This document shows, one piece after another, positions 1-6,323 of a stretch of DNA of 6,323 bases. Location: contig NZ_JACXJG010000001.1 in the NCBI RefSeq assembly GCF_014904065.1, positions 12,326 to 18,648 of the forward strand. Reading direction: 5' to 3'. Each line of letters opens with the position of its first letter. Positions within the stretch are counted from its first letter, which is position 1. Below the pieces are notes generated by a model. The model saw nothing but the letters and a program-made list of their open reading frames with translations, did no database searches and was not told the DNA's origin. The DNA is from Gulosibacter sediminis. Lineage in GTDB: Bacteria; Actinomycetota; Actinomycetes; Actinomycetales; Microbacteriaceae. The position numbers and the translations under genes are program-made.

Positions 1-291
1 ATCCAGCCCCGCGGCTGCGGCCGCGTCGACGACCCCGAACGCGAAATCGATGTAGAACGAGAGATGCCGCGCGTTCCGCGGCAGGTGCAGCTCGATCGCC
101 TGCGTCGCGCCGACCCGCAAATTGCGCGCGGCCGAGTTCTTACGGTAGCCCCGGGCCGCGGCGTGGTCGATCACGCGCTGCCTCGTTGCCGGTGCGACGC
201 GGCCCGTGCCGCTGAGTGCGCTCGAGACAGTGCCGACGCTCACGCCGAGCTCGAGGGCGAGCTGGGGGATCGTGACTCGGTCGGCTGCCAT
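1..291 (-). CDS. LacI-family transcriptional regulator, N-terminal part (cut by window edge)
   Basis: Ninety-seven N-terminal codons of a LacI/GalR-family DNA-binding repressor are present; the rest lies left of the window. The helix-turn-helix covers about residues 6-27 (VTIPQLALELGVSVGTVSSAL), followed by the family's third-helix pattern (GRVAPATRQRVIDHAAARGY, 30-49) and the hinge helix NSAARNLRVG (52-61), whose Leu58 corresponds to the leucine that family members insert into the central CpG of the operator. From residue 63 the ligand-binding core starts (TQAIELHLPRNARHLSFYIDF). The effector-contacting residues are mostly missing, so the ligand is unknown. The ATG at 291 is supported by AGGA at 303-300 with 8-nt spacing. 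The gene is divergent from the amidohydrolase-permease pair and a LacI-type palindrome lies between them, so I infer that it represses that pair and possibly itself. Family assignment is very secure; target and ligand are inferred. Confidence 0.95.
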   Translation of the reverse strand, partial: MAADRVTIPQLALELGVSVGTVSSALSGTGRVAPATRQRVIDHAAARGYRKNSAARNLRVGATQAIELHLPRNARHLSFYIDFAFGVVDAAAAAGLD

Positions 292-313
292 GTCGTCGAT
301 CCTACGGGGATGC

Positions 314-343
314 TTGCGCGTCTCGGCGGCATCGTGACAAGAT
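314..343 (+). promoter_or_regulatory. Weak candidate promoter for the amidohydrolase-permease operon
   Basis: TTGCGC at 314-319 (4 of 6 to the -35 consensus) and CAAGAT at 338-343 (3 of 6 to the -10 consensus) are 18 bp apart on the plus strand. The -10 candidate abuts the palindrome at 343-360, so repressor binding there would cover the start region. Both hexamers are poor, so this is a positional guess only; no better pair was found in the divergent region. Confidence 0.2.
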
Positions 344-360
344 GTCGAAACGTTTCAGCA
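343..360. promoter_or_regulatory. Putative LacI-family operator (CG-centred palindrome)
   Basis: The 18-bp element TGTCGAAACGTTTCAGCA has a perfect 10-bp palindromic core, GAAACGTTTC (347-356), and matching outer TG/CA pairs; only the two intervening base pairs break symmetry. A CG centre flanked by A/T-rich half sites is the usual form of LacI-family operators. It lies between the divergent LacI gene and the amidohydrolase gene, 53 bp before the latter's start codon, a reasonable place for repression of either promoter. The site type is seen in the sequence; the assignment to this repressor is inferred. Confidence 0.7.
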
Positions 361-400
361 CAGCAGCGGAAACGTCGACACCAACCACGTCGGACCCAAT

Positions 401-406
401 GGAGGG
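401..406 (+). promoter_or_regulatory. Shine-Dalgarno site fixing the amidohydrolase start
   Basis: GGAGGG ends 7 nt before the ATG at 414. This near-ideal site selects ATG 414 over the in-frame ATGs at 342 and 399. The 342 start would place the LacI-type palindrome inside the coding region, and the 399 start overlaps the Shine-Dalgarno site itself. Confidence 0.85.
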
Positions 407-413
407 CGCCTAC

Positions 414-2030
414 ATGACGACTGCCACCACACTGTTCCGAGCGCACACGGTGCGATCGCCGGAGCGCGTCCTCGGCGACACCATCGCCGTCGTCAACGGG
501 GAGATCTCGGCGGTCGGCACGTGGGACGAGCTTCGGGCCGCGCATCCCGACGCCGAGGTGCTCGAGTATCCCGAGTCAACGATCACCGCGGGGCTCATCG
601 ACGGCCACAGCCACCCCATCTGGGGCCTCTCAATGGCACGCGGCGTTGACCTCACTGGAATCGAGACCCGCGCCGAGATCATCGCCGCACTCGCGAAGGG
701 CTCCCAAGAACTTCCCGAAGGCGAGTGGCTCTTCGGCTGGGGCCTCGCCCCCAACGCGCTCGAGGGGCTGGTCGACAACACGACCATTCATGAGGCGGTC
801 GGCCCCGATCTGCCGGTCTACCTCATGCTCTTCGACGCCCACTCGGCCCTGCTCTCCGACGCGGCCCTGCGCGAGGTCGGCGTCACCGAACCCCACCGCA
901 CCGTCGACGGCGGCGGCTTCACCGCGCGCGCCGACGGTCGGCTCTCGGGCCACGCCCTCGAGTTCGCGGCCATGGGGGAGGTCGAGGACCTCGTGCCACA
1001 GGAGCCGCTCGAGGCGCGAGCCGACAAGCTCGACGAACTGCTGCACGGCATGGCCGCGACCGGCCTCACCTCGCTCGTCGTCGCCGACGCGCAGGGCGGC
1101 GACGCCGTCACCGACGTGCTCGAAGAGCTCGAGCGGCGCGGCGAGCTGCCGGTGCGCCTGCGCATCGCGCCCTGGTGCACGCCCGACCTCACCGAGCAGC
1201 AGGTGCGCGAGCTCGTCGCCGGTCTCGGTCGACACGGCCGTCGCTGGCGCCTCGAGGGCGTCAAGCTCTTCATCGACGGCACGATCGACAACGGCACGGC
1301 CTGGCTGCACGAGCCCGACACCGAGGGCGAGGGCCGCGCCGGCTTCTGGCACGACCCGCAGACCTACGCGGCGCGCATCCAGCTGCTGCACGCCCTCGGT
1401 GTGCCGACCCTGACCCACGCGATCGGCGACCGCGGCGTCCGCTTTGTCGCCGAGACGCTTGCCGCGCTGCCGAAGACCGGCGTGCAGCACCGCATCGAAC
1501 ACCTCGAACTCGCCGACGACGAGACCGTCGAGATCCTCGCCAAGCACGACATCGCCGTCTGCGTGCAGCCGACCCACTGCACGCTCTTCGTGCATCCCGA
1601 CCAGCATGACTCGTGGTCGCAGCGGCTCGGCGAGCCCCGCAACCAGCAAGGCTTCCGCACGGGCGACTTCGCGGCGGCCGGCATCGTGCAGGCGCTCGCG
1701 AGCGACTGGCCGGTCGCGCCGTACGACCCGCGCATCACCTTCGCGGATGCGCAGCTCCGGCACCCGCACGACCAAGACAGCCCGGCGGTCGGCGCGCAGC
1801 AAGCCCTGACGCCAGAGCAGATCCTCGCGGGCTACACGACCGCCGGCCGCGCATCCATCGGCGAGACCGGCAGCGGTCTGCGGCCGGGTGAACCCGCCGA
1901 CTTCACTATCTGGGCCGCCGACCCCATCACCGCGTCACCGCACGACGTCACCGACATTCGCATCCTTGCCACCACGCTCGACGGCGTCGTGGTGGCGCAG
2001 TACGCATCTTCGAAAGGTACGACGGCATGA
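414..2030 (+). CDS. Amidohydrolase family protein, YtcJ/NfdA-like (Amidohydro_3)
   Basis: This 538-residue protein is a probable cytoplasmic metal-dependent hydrolase of the amidohydrolase superfamily; no signal peptide or membrane segment is visible. It has the small N-terminal beta-sandwich segment, then AGLIDGHSHP (59-68) with the metal-binding HxH pair His65/His67, DAHS with His143, VKLFIDGT (283-290) with Lys284, THAIGD with His335, RIEHLEL with His363, and ASDWPV with the probable catalytic Asp431. The C-terminal GLRPGEPADFTIW (488-500) returns to the sandwich domain. This motif set is typical of YtcJ-like proteins; a characterised relative is NfdA, which hydrolyses N-substituted formamides. 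I infer hydrolysis of an amide or related C-N bond, but the family is broad and the substrate is open. The gene begins an operon: its stop overlaps the permease start (ATGA), and a divergent LacI-family gene probably regulates it. Start choice rests on GGAGGG 7 nt upstream and on the palindrome at 343-360 lying outside the gene. All expected metal-site motifs are intact. Confidence 0.9.
   Translation: MTTATTLFRAHTVRSPERVLGDTIAVVNGEISAVGTWDELRAAHPDAEVLEYPESTITAGLIDGHSHPIWGLSMARGVDLTGIETRAEIIAALAKGSQELPEGEWLFGWGLAPNALEGLVDNTTIHEAVGPDLPVYLMLFDAHSALLSDAALREVGVTEPHRTVDGGGFTARADGRLSGHALEFAAMGEVEDLVPQEPLEARADKLDELLHGMAATGLTSLVVADAQGGDAVTDVLEELERRGELPVRLRIAPWCTPDLTEQQVRELVAGLGRHGRRWRLEGVKLFIDGTIDNGTAWLHEPDTEGEGRAGFWHDPQTYAARIQLLHALGVPTLTHAIGDRGVRFVAETLAALPKTGVQHRIEHLELADDETVEILAKHDIAVCVQPTHCTLFVHPDQHDSWSQRLGEPRNQQGFRTGDFAAAGIVQALASDWPVAPYDPRITFADAQLRHPHDQDSPAVGAQQALTPEQILAGYTTAGRASIGETGSGLRPGEPADFTIWAADPITASPHDVTDIRILATTLDGVVVAQYASSKGTTA
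2027..2030 (+). other. ATGA stop/start overlap coupling hydrolase and permease
   Basis: The permease ATG (2027-2029) shares bases with the amidohydrolase TGA (2028-2030). Such overlap normally means one transcript and re-initiation by the terminating ribosome, so the two products should be made together. GAAAGG, 9 nt upstream, offers an additional ribosome-binding site. Confidence 0.85.
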
Positions 2031-3397
2031 CCACGAACCAGCCGCAGCTCAAGCGAGCGATGGGCACCCCGACCCTGCTCATGTTCGGCATCGCCTACAT
2101 GGTGCCGCTCACGATCTTCAGCACCTACGGTGTCGTCAGCGACATCACCGGCGGCCGCCTGCCGCTCGCCTACATCGTGACGACTATCGCGATGCTCTTC
2201 ACGGCGCTGAGCTACGCGAGCATTGTGCGCCGCCTGCCGACCGCGGGCAGCGCCTACGGCTACGCGCGCCAGGCGTTCGGCCGCGGCGTCGGTTTCGTCA
2301 CCGGTTGGGGCCTCATGGTCGACTACATGCTGCTGCCGATGCTCAACTACATGCTCGTCGGGCTCTACGTAAACAGCCAGTTTCCGGATGTGCCGGTGTG
2401 GCTCGTCATCGTGCTCGCGATCGCGCTCGTCACGGTGCTCAACATCATCGGCATCGAGGTCGTGCGCAACATCAACGTACTGCTCGTCGCGTTCCAGGTG
2501 CTGTTCCTCGTCTTCTTCGTGGTGCTCGCCCTCGGCAAGTTCTCGCCCGACGCGAGCGCGACCGCACCCTTCGCGGTTGGGCCCGACTTCGCGACCGTGG
2601 TCGCGGGCTCGGCGATCCTGGCGCTCTCGTTCCTCGGATTCGACGCGGTCTCGACCCTCGCCGAGGAGGCGAAGGATGCGCGCCGCACGGTTCCGCGCGC
2701 GGTGCTGCTCACGGTTGTAGTCGGCGGCGTGATGTTCGTGCTCGTCTCGTGGATCGGCACCATGGTGTGGCCCGACCACTCGACGTTCGAGAACCTCGAC
2801 ACCGCCCCGAACGAGCTGTTCGGCCTCGTCGGCGGCTCGGCGCTGCAGGCGTTCTTCCTCGCCGCCTACATCGTCGGCTGCGTCGCGAGCGCCCTGAGCT
2901 CGCAGGCCTCGACCTCGCGCGTCCTCTACTCGATGGGCCGCGACCGGATGCTGCCACAGTCGCTGTTCGGCAAGATCAACGCGCGTTTCCAGACGCCGAG
3001 CAACGCGATTCTCGTGGTCGCGGCGGTCTCGCTGCTCGCGCTCGTGCTGCCGCTCGACACCGTCATTTCGGTCGTGAGCTTCGGTGCCCTCGCGGCGTTC
3101 TCGATGGTGAACCTCGCGGTCATCAAGTTCTTCCTCATCGATGCGAAGGAGCGCGGCGCGAAGGCAATCGTGCTCTACGGCGTGCTGCCGGTCTTCGGCT
3201 TCGCGCTCACCATGTGGCTCTGGTTCTCGCTCAGTGCCGAGGCGCTCACGGTCGGCCTCGTCTGGGTTGCGATCGGCATCATCTACCTCGCGGTGATCTC
3301 GAAGGGTTTCCGCAAGATCCCCGATTCGAGCATCGATACGAAGGCGATCATGCACCTCGACGAGGAGGAGCGGGCGCAGCTCGAACGCGACGCGTAG
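2027..3397 (+). CDS. APC-superfamily permease, PuuP/PlaP-like
   Basis: This 456-residue inner-membrane transporter has about twelve hydrophobic segments, near residues 16-38, 47-68, 88-113, 123-144, 148-171, 188-208, 225-248, 264-290, 327-342, 345-369, 381-402 and 405-425. Several stretches match, from memory, the E. coli putrescine importers PuuP and PlaP: GRLPLAYI with LFTALSY (43-63), RRLPTAGSAYGYA (68-80), SFLGFDAVSTLAEEAKDARR (201-220), SSQASTSRVLYSMGRD (291-306) and SFGALAAFSMVNLAV (351-365). Family members are usually proton- or sodium-coupled importers of amines or amino acids, so uptake of a nitrogenous compound is likely; putrescine itself is not established. The ATG overlaps the upstream TGA as ATGA, with GAAAGG at 2012-2017, indicating translational coupling to the amidohydrolase. 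It presumably brings in that enzyme's substrate, or a related amine. The charged C-terminus (DEEERAQLERDA) is cytoplasmic. No truncation or frameshift is apparent. Confidence 0.9.
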   Translation: MTTNQPQLKRAMGTPTLLMFGIAYMVPLTIFSTYGVVSDITGGRLPLAYIVTTIAMLFTALSYASIVRRLPTAGSAYGYARQAFGRGVGFVTGWGLMVDYMLLPMLNYMLVGLYVNSQFPDVPVWLVIVLAIALVTVLNIIGIEVVRNINVLLVAFQVLFLVFFVVLALGKFSPDASATAPFAVGPDFATVVAGSAILALSFLGFDAVSTLAEEAKDARRTVPRAVLLTVVVGGVMFVLVSWIGTMVWPDHSTFENLDTAPNELFGLVGGSALQAFFLAAYIVGCVASALSSQASTSRVLYSMGRDRMLPQSLFGKINARFQTPSNAILVVAAVSLLALVLPLDTVISVVSFGALAAFSMVNLAVIKFFLIDAKERGAKAIVLYGVLPVFGFALTMWLWFSLSAEALTVGLVWVAIGIIYLAVISKGFRKIPDSSIDTKAIMHLDEEERAQLERDA

Positions 3398-3430
3398 GGT
3401 CGGGTTCGAGCACACTCGGAGACAAGTGCA

Positions 3431-3440
3431 TATATAAAGG
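3431..3440 (+). promoter_or_regulatory. AT-rich patch, possible -10 region upstream of topA
   Basis: TATATAAAGG is one of the few AT-rich stretches in this GC-rich window and lies in the intergenic region about 180 bp before topA. It could form a -10 element (TATATA or TATAAA), but no convincing -35 hexamer sits 16-18 bp upstream. The assignment is weak and based on composition and position. Confidence 0.25.
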
Positions 3441-3480
3441 AATGACTTCGCCCTGTGGAGAACCCCGGCGCCGCACGCTG

Positions 3481-3514
3481 ATGTTGCGCTACTCTGCGCA
3501 ACGTGGCAGTTTTT
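3481..3514 (+). terminator. Inverted repeat with downstream T run (possible terminator or regulatory dyad)
   Basis: GTTGCGC (3483-3489) and GCGCAAC (3496-3502) form a perfect 7-bp stem around the 6-base loop TACTCT; a T-G wobble and an A-T pair extend it to 9 bp. A run of five T follows at 3510-3514, but about 5 bases separate it from the extended stem, so it is an imperfect intrinsic terminator. It lies 84 bp after the permease stop and could end that operon. Alternatively, being 104 bp before topA, it may be a protein-binding dyad or 5' leader hairpin of topA. Confidence 0.4.
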
Positions 3515-3617
3515 GTCGGAACGCGCTGCACTCCCCGTCACGGGCATCCTCCAACCCGCGTGCGATTGACGCATCCGCGTACCGCCGCACCCCCAACCCC
3601 GCAACAGAAAGCACATC

Positions 3618-6323
3618 GTGTCGCACAAGCTCGTCATCGTCGAGTCACCAACCAAGGTCAAGAGCATCTCGAAGTACCTGGGTGACGACTACACGGTGAT
3701 GGCGTCGGTCGGTCACATTCGCGACCTGATCGAGCCGAAGAACCTCCCCGCCGAGCAGAAGAAGGGCTCGCTGGGTAAATTCTCGGTCGATGTCGAGAAT
3801 GGCTTCGAGCCGTTCTACGTCGTCAGCGACGCGAAGAAAAAGACGGTCACCGACCTGAAGCGGGCGCTCAAAGACTCCGACGAGCTCATCCTTGCAACTG
3901 ATGAGGACCGCGAGGGTGAGGCCATCGCTTGGCACCTCCTCGAAGTGCTCAAGCCCAAGGTGCCGGTCAAGCGCATGGTCTTCCACGAGATCACTCAGGA
4001 GGCCATCGAGGCCGCCCGCGACAAGACCCGCGACATCGACGACCACCTCGTCGACGCGCAGGAGACCCGTCGCATCCTCGACCGCCTCTACGGCTACGAG
4101 ATCTCGCCGGTGCTCTGGCGCAAGGTTGGCCCGGGCCTGAGCGCCGGTCGCGTGCAGTCCGCCGCGACCCGTCTCATCGTCGACCGCGAGCGTGAGCGCC
4201 TCGCATTCGTCGCTGCCAGCTACTGGGGTGTCGAGGCCGACCTCGCCGCATCCGGCCAGGCCTTCGGCGTGCGCCTCACGCGCGTCGACGGCAGCCGCGT
4301 CGCCACCGGCCGCGACTTCGACGACCACGGCCAGCTCACTGGCGACGCGACGATCCTTACCGAGCCGACCGCGACGGCCCTCGCTGACGCGCTAGCCGCG
4401 GGCAGCATCGACGTCACGGTCTCGAACATCGAGTCGAAGCCGTACACCCGCCGCCCCGCCGCGCCGTTCACGACGTCGACGCTGCAGCAGGAGGCCTCGC
4501 GCAAGCTCGGCTTCTCGGCCCGACAGACGATGTCGGTCGCCCAGTCACTCTACGAGAACGGGCACATCACCTATATGCGTACCGACTCGCCGAACCTGTC
4601 GGCGCAGGCGCTCAACGCGGCCCGCAGCCAGGCTCGCGAGCTCTACGGCGCCGAGACGGTGCCCGAGAAGCCGCGATTCTACGGCTCGAAGTCGAAGAAC
4701 GCCCAGGAAGCGCATGAGGCGATCCGCCCGGCAGGCAGCGAATTCGCCCGCCCGCGCGAGTTGAGCGGCGTCAACGACAACGAGCGCAAGCTCTACGACC
4801 TCATCTGGAAGCGCACCGTCGCGAGCCAGATGGCCGACGTGAAGGGTCAGACACAGACCATCACGTTCGCGGGTGCCGCCCACGAACTGCCGGATGCGGC
4901 GGGCACGTTGACGAAGGTCGCGACCGAATATCAGGTGTCGGGCACGGTCATCACGTTCCGCGGCTTCCTCGCCGCGTACGAGGAAGGCCGCGACGAGACC
5001 CGTAACTCGCAGGATTCGAGCGACGGCAACGCGAAGCTGCCCGAGCTCACGACCGGCGTGCAGGTTGACGTCGCCGGCGCCGAGGCCAAGCCGCACGAAA
5101 CGACCCCGCCGCCGCGCTATACCGAGGCGAGCCTCGTCAAGGTGCTCGACGACCTCGGCATCGGCCGCCCGTCGACGTACGCGTCGATCATCGCGACGAT
5201 TCAGGACCGCGGCTATGTGAACCGGCGCGGCAACGCGCTCGTGCCAAGCTGGACCGCCTTCAGCGTCGTGCGCCTGCTCGAAGACCACTTCACCGACCTC
5301 GTCGAGTATGACTTCACGGCGCAAATGGAGTCCGACCTTGACGCCATCGCCTCGGGCGAGCAGGATCGCATTGAGTGGCTCGGCGGCTTCTACTTCGGCA
5401 ACGACGACCACCCGGGCCTGCGCCGTGTCGTCGACAACCTCGGTGAGATCGACGCACGAGCGATCAACTCGACGCGCCTCACCGACACGGCGACGCTGCG
5501 CATTGGCCGCTACGGCCCCTACATCGAGGTTGCGCAGGGCGAGGGCGAAGACCCGCGCCGCATCAACGTGCCCGAAGAACTCGCGCCCGACGAACTCACC
5601 GCCGACAAGGTGCAGGAGCTCATCGACGCGCCTGTTGCCGGCGACCGCGTGCTCGGCCAAGACCCCGAGTCGGGCCACGACATCGTGGTGAAAGACGGCC
5701 GCTTCGGCCCCTACGTCTCCGAGGTCATCCCCGAGCCCGAGCAGCCCGAGGGTGCCAAGCGCAAGAAGGCTGCGCCGAAGCCGCGCACCGCATCCCTCTT
5801 CAAGTCGATGTCGCCCGACACCCTCACGTTCGAGCAGGCCATGCAACTGCTGAGCCTGCCGCGCGTCGTCGGCACCGACGAGGAGTCGGGCAACGACATC
5901 ACCGCGCAGAACGGCCGCTACGGCGCCTACCTCAAGAAGGGCACCGACACTCGTTCGCTGCCCGACGAAGAGTCGATCTTCTCGATCGACCTCGCGGGTG
6001 CGCAGGAGCTCTTCGCGCAGCCGAAGTACGCCAACCGCCAGTCGAAGACGGTCATTCTTGACTTCGCCGAGCCCGACCCCGTTTCGGGCAAGGTGGTCAA
6101 GGTGAAGGACGGCCGCTTCGGCCCATACGTCACCGACGGCGAGACGAACGTCACGGTGCCGCGCGGGCAGGACGCCTCGACGATCACCTTCGCGCGCGCC
6201 GTCGAGATGATCGCCGAAAAGCGGGCGAAGGGCCCGGCGAAGAAGCGCACCACGGCGGCCAAGAAGCCGGCGGCGAAGAAGGCGACCACCGCGAAGAAGC
6301 CCGCGGCGAAGAAGACGACGGCG
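3618..6323 (+). CDS. topA: DNA topoisomerase I (type IA), lacking only the extreme C-terminus
   Basis: TopA relaxes negatively supercoiled DNA by cutting one strand through a tyrosine-DNA intermediate. The 902 visible codons stay open to the window edge. The start is GTG 3618, giving MSHKLVIVESPTK; only a weak AGAAAG (3606-3611) precedes it, but any later start would remove the Toprim motif. The Toprim domain has Glu9 and DEDREGE with Asp95, Asp97 and Glu99 (Mg2+ ligands). SAGRVQS begins at 175, PFTTSTLQQEA spans 283-293, and the active-site motif YMRTDS has catalytic Tyr319 and Arg321. NAQEAHEAIRP (361-371) and YTEASLVKVLDDLGIGRPSTYA (501-522) complete the type IA core. The C-terminus has four GRxGxY repeats, beginning near residues 630, 694, 766 and 832, instead of cysteine zinc fingers; I see no cysteine codon anywhere in frame. 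From residue 868 a lysine/alanine tail begins (12 Lys in 35). This is the actinobacterial form. Little sequence should be missing, since related enzymes are only modestly longer. Confidence 0.98.
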   Translation, partial: MSHKLVIVESPTKVKSISKYLGDDYTVMASVGHIRDLIEPKNLPAEQKKGSLGKFSVDVENGFEPFYVVSDAKKKTVTDLKRALKDSDELILATDEDREGEAIAWHLLEVLKPKVPVKRMVFHEITQEAIEAARDKTRDIDDHLVDAQETRRILDRLYGYEISPVLWRKVGPGLSAGRVQSAATRLIVDRERERLAFVAASYWGVEADLAASGQAFGVRLTRVDGSRVATGRDFDDHGQLTGDATILTEPTATALADALAAGSIDVTVSNIESKPYTRRPAAPFTTSTLQQEASRKLGFSARQTMSVAQSLYENGHITYMRTDSPNLSAQALNAARSQARELYGAETVPEKPRFYGSKSKNAQEAHEAIRPAGSEFARPRELSGVNDNERKLYDLIWKRTVASQMADVKGQTQTITFAGAAHELPDAAGTLTKVATEYQVSGTVITFRGFLAAYEEGRDETRNSQDSSDGNAKLPELTTGVQVDVAGAEAKPHETTPPPRYTEASLVKVLDDLGIGRPSTYASIIATIQDRGYVNRRGNALVPSWTAFSVVRLLEDHFTDLVEYDFTAQMESDLDAIASGEQDRIEWLGGFYFGNDDHPGLRRVVDNLGEIDARAINSTRLTDTATLRIGRYGPYIEVAQGEGEDPRRINVPEELAPDELTADKVQELIDAPVAGDRVLGQDPESGHDIVVKDGRFGPYVSEVIPEPEQPEGAKRKKAAPKPRTASLFKSMSPDTLTFEQAMQLLSLPRVVGTDEESGNDITAQNGRYGAYLKKGTDTRSLPDEESIFSIDLAGAQELFAQPKYANRQSKTVILDFAEPDPVSGKVVKVKDGRFGPYVTDGETNVTVPRGQDASTITFARAVEMIAEKRAKGPAKKRTTAAKKPAAKKATTAKKPAAKKTTA
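6261..6314 (+). repeat. Imperfect direct repeat encoding the TopA lysine-rich tail
   Basis: Two 21-base units, 6261-6281 and 6294-6314, differ at one base and are 33 bases (11 codons) apart. Both encode KKPAAKK. They are part of the basic tail of TopA and recall the Lys/Ala/Pro repeats of histone H1-like bacterial tails. In actinobacterial TopA such tails are known to aid DNA binding and processivity. Copy number beyond the window edge is unknown. Confidence 0.75.

Noticed and set aside
336..346. Short inverted repeat GACA-AGA-TGTC next to the operator.
   Set aside because: Four-base arms are too short to be meaningful alone, and it partly overlaps the much stronger palindrome at 343-360.
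630..1802. A 390-codon minus-strand frame opposite the amidohydrolase.
   Set aside because: It is a low-complexity Arg/Val/Gly/Glu-rich antisense product with no recognisable domain; the plus strand carries an intact motif-bearing enzyme.
3405..3420. CGAG-CACA-CTCG hairpin just after the permease stop as a terminator.
   Set aside because: The stem is only four clean base pairs plus a wobble and one more pair, and no T run follows it.
3454..3462. TGTGGAGAA, one mismatch from a DnaA box (reverse orientation).
   Set aside because: It is a single imperfect copy with no cluster and no replication genes nearby; a chance match is likely.
3566..3571. TTGACG as a topA -35 element.
   Set aside because: The hexamer is good, but the region 16-18 bp downstream is C-rich and has no TAnnnT-like -10 sequence.
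1832..3667. A 611-codon open frame on the minus strand opposite the permease.
   Set aside because: The translation is dominated by His/Glu/Asp/Arg runs, as expected from reading GC-rich codons antisense. It spans the hydrolase end, the permease, the intergenic region and the topA start, and lies opposite a clear APC permease.
3442..3699. Possible small ORF (85 codons) after the AT island, preceded by AAAGGA.
   Set aside because: The ribosome-site-like bases run directly into the ATG with no spacing, the product is Ser/Arg-rich, and its 3' third overlaps the conserved start of topA in another frame.
4545..5846. A 433-codon minus-strand frame opposite topA.
   Set aside because: The sense strand is unmistakable topA; the antisense frame is a by-product of high-GC codon bias and has no domain I recognise.

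Overview
This is GC-rich, densely coding DNA from a high-GC actinobacterium. Microbacteriaceae is my best guess, from the codon style, the actinobacterial type of topoisomerase I (zinc-finger-free C-terminal repeats and a lysine-rich tail) and many GCATCC/GGATGC words. That placement is an inference. I see no mobile elements, CRISPR arrays, rRNA or tRNA genes.

Layout: (1) 1-291, minus strand, is the N-terminal part of a LacI-family repressor running off the left edge. (2) 292-413 is a divergent intergenic region with a LacI-type palindrome centred on CG, beside ribosome-binding sites for both flanking genes. (3) 414-2030, plus strand, is a YtcJ/NfdA-type metal-dependent amidohydrolase of unknown substrate. 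(4) 2027-3397, plus strand, is a 12-TM APC-superfamily permease resembling the E. coli putrescine importers PuuP/PlaP; it overlaps the amidohydrolase stop by ATGA. (5) 3398-3617 is a 220-bp intergenic region with a short AT-rich patch and a perfect 7-bp inverted repeat followed by a T run. (6) 3618-6323, plus strand, is topA (DNA topoisomerase I), starting at GTG and running off the right edge inside its lysine-rich tail.

Genes 1-3 look like one small catabolic unit: a local repressor, an importer and a cytoplasmic hydrolase, with the two structural genes translationally coupled. The working model is that a nitrogenous compound, perhaps an amide or acylated amine, is imported and hydrolysed, and that it or its product releases the LacI repressor from the palindrome. 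The substrate cannot be read from the sequence. topA is a housekeeping gene with no evident functional link to the unit. Nothing here is clearly an undescribed class of system; the repressor-hydrolase-permease cassette is the part most worth a second look.
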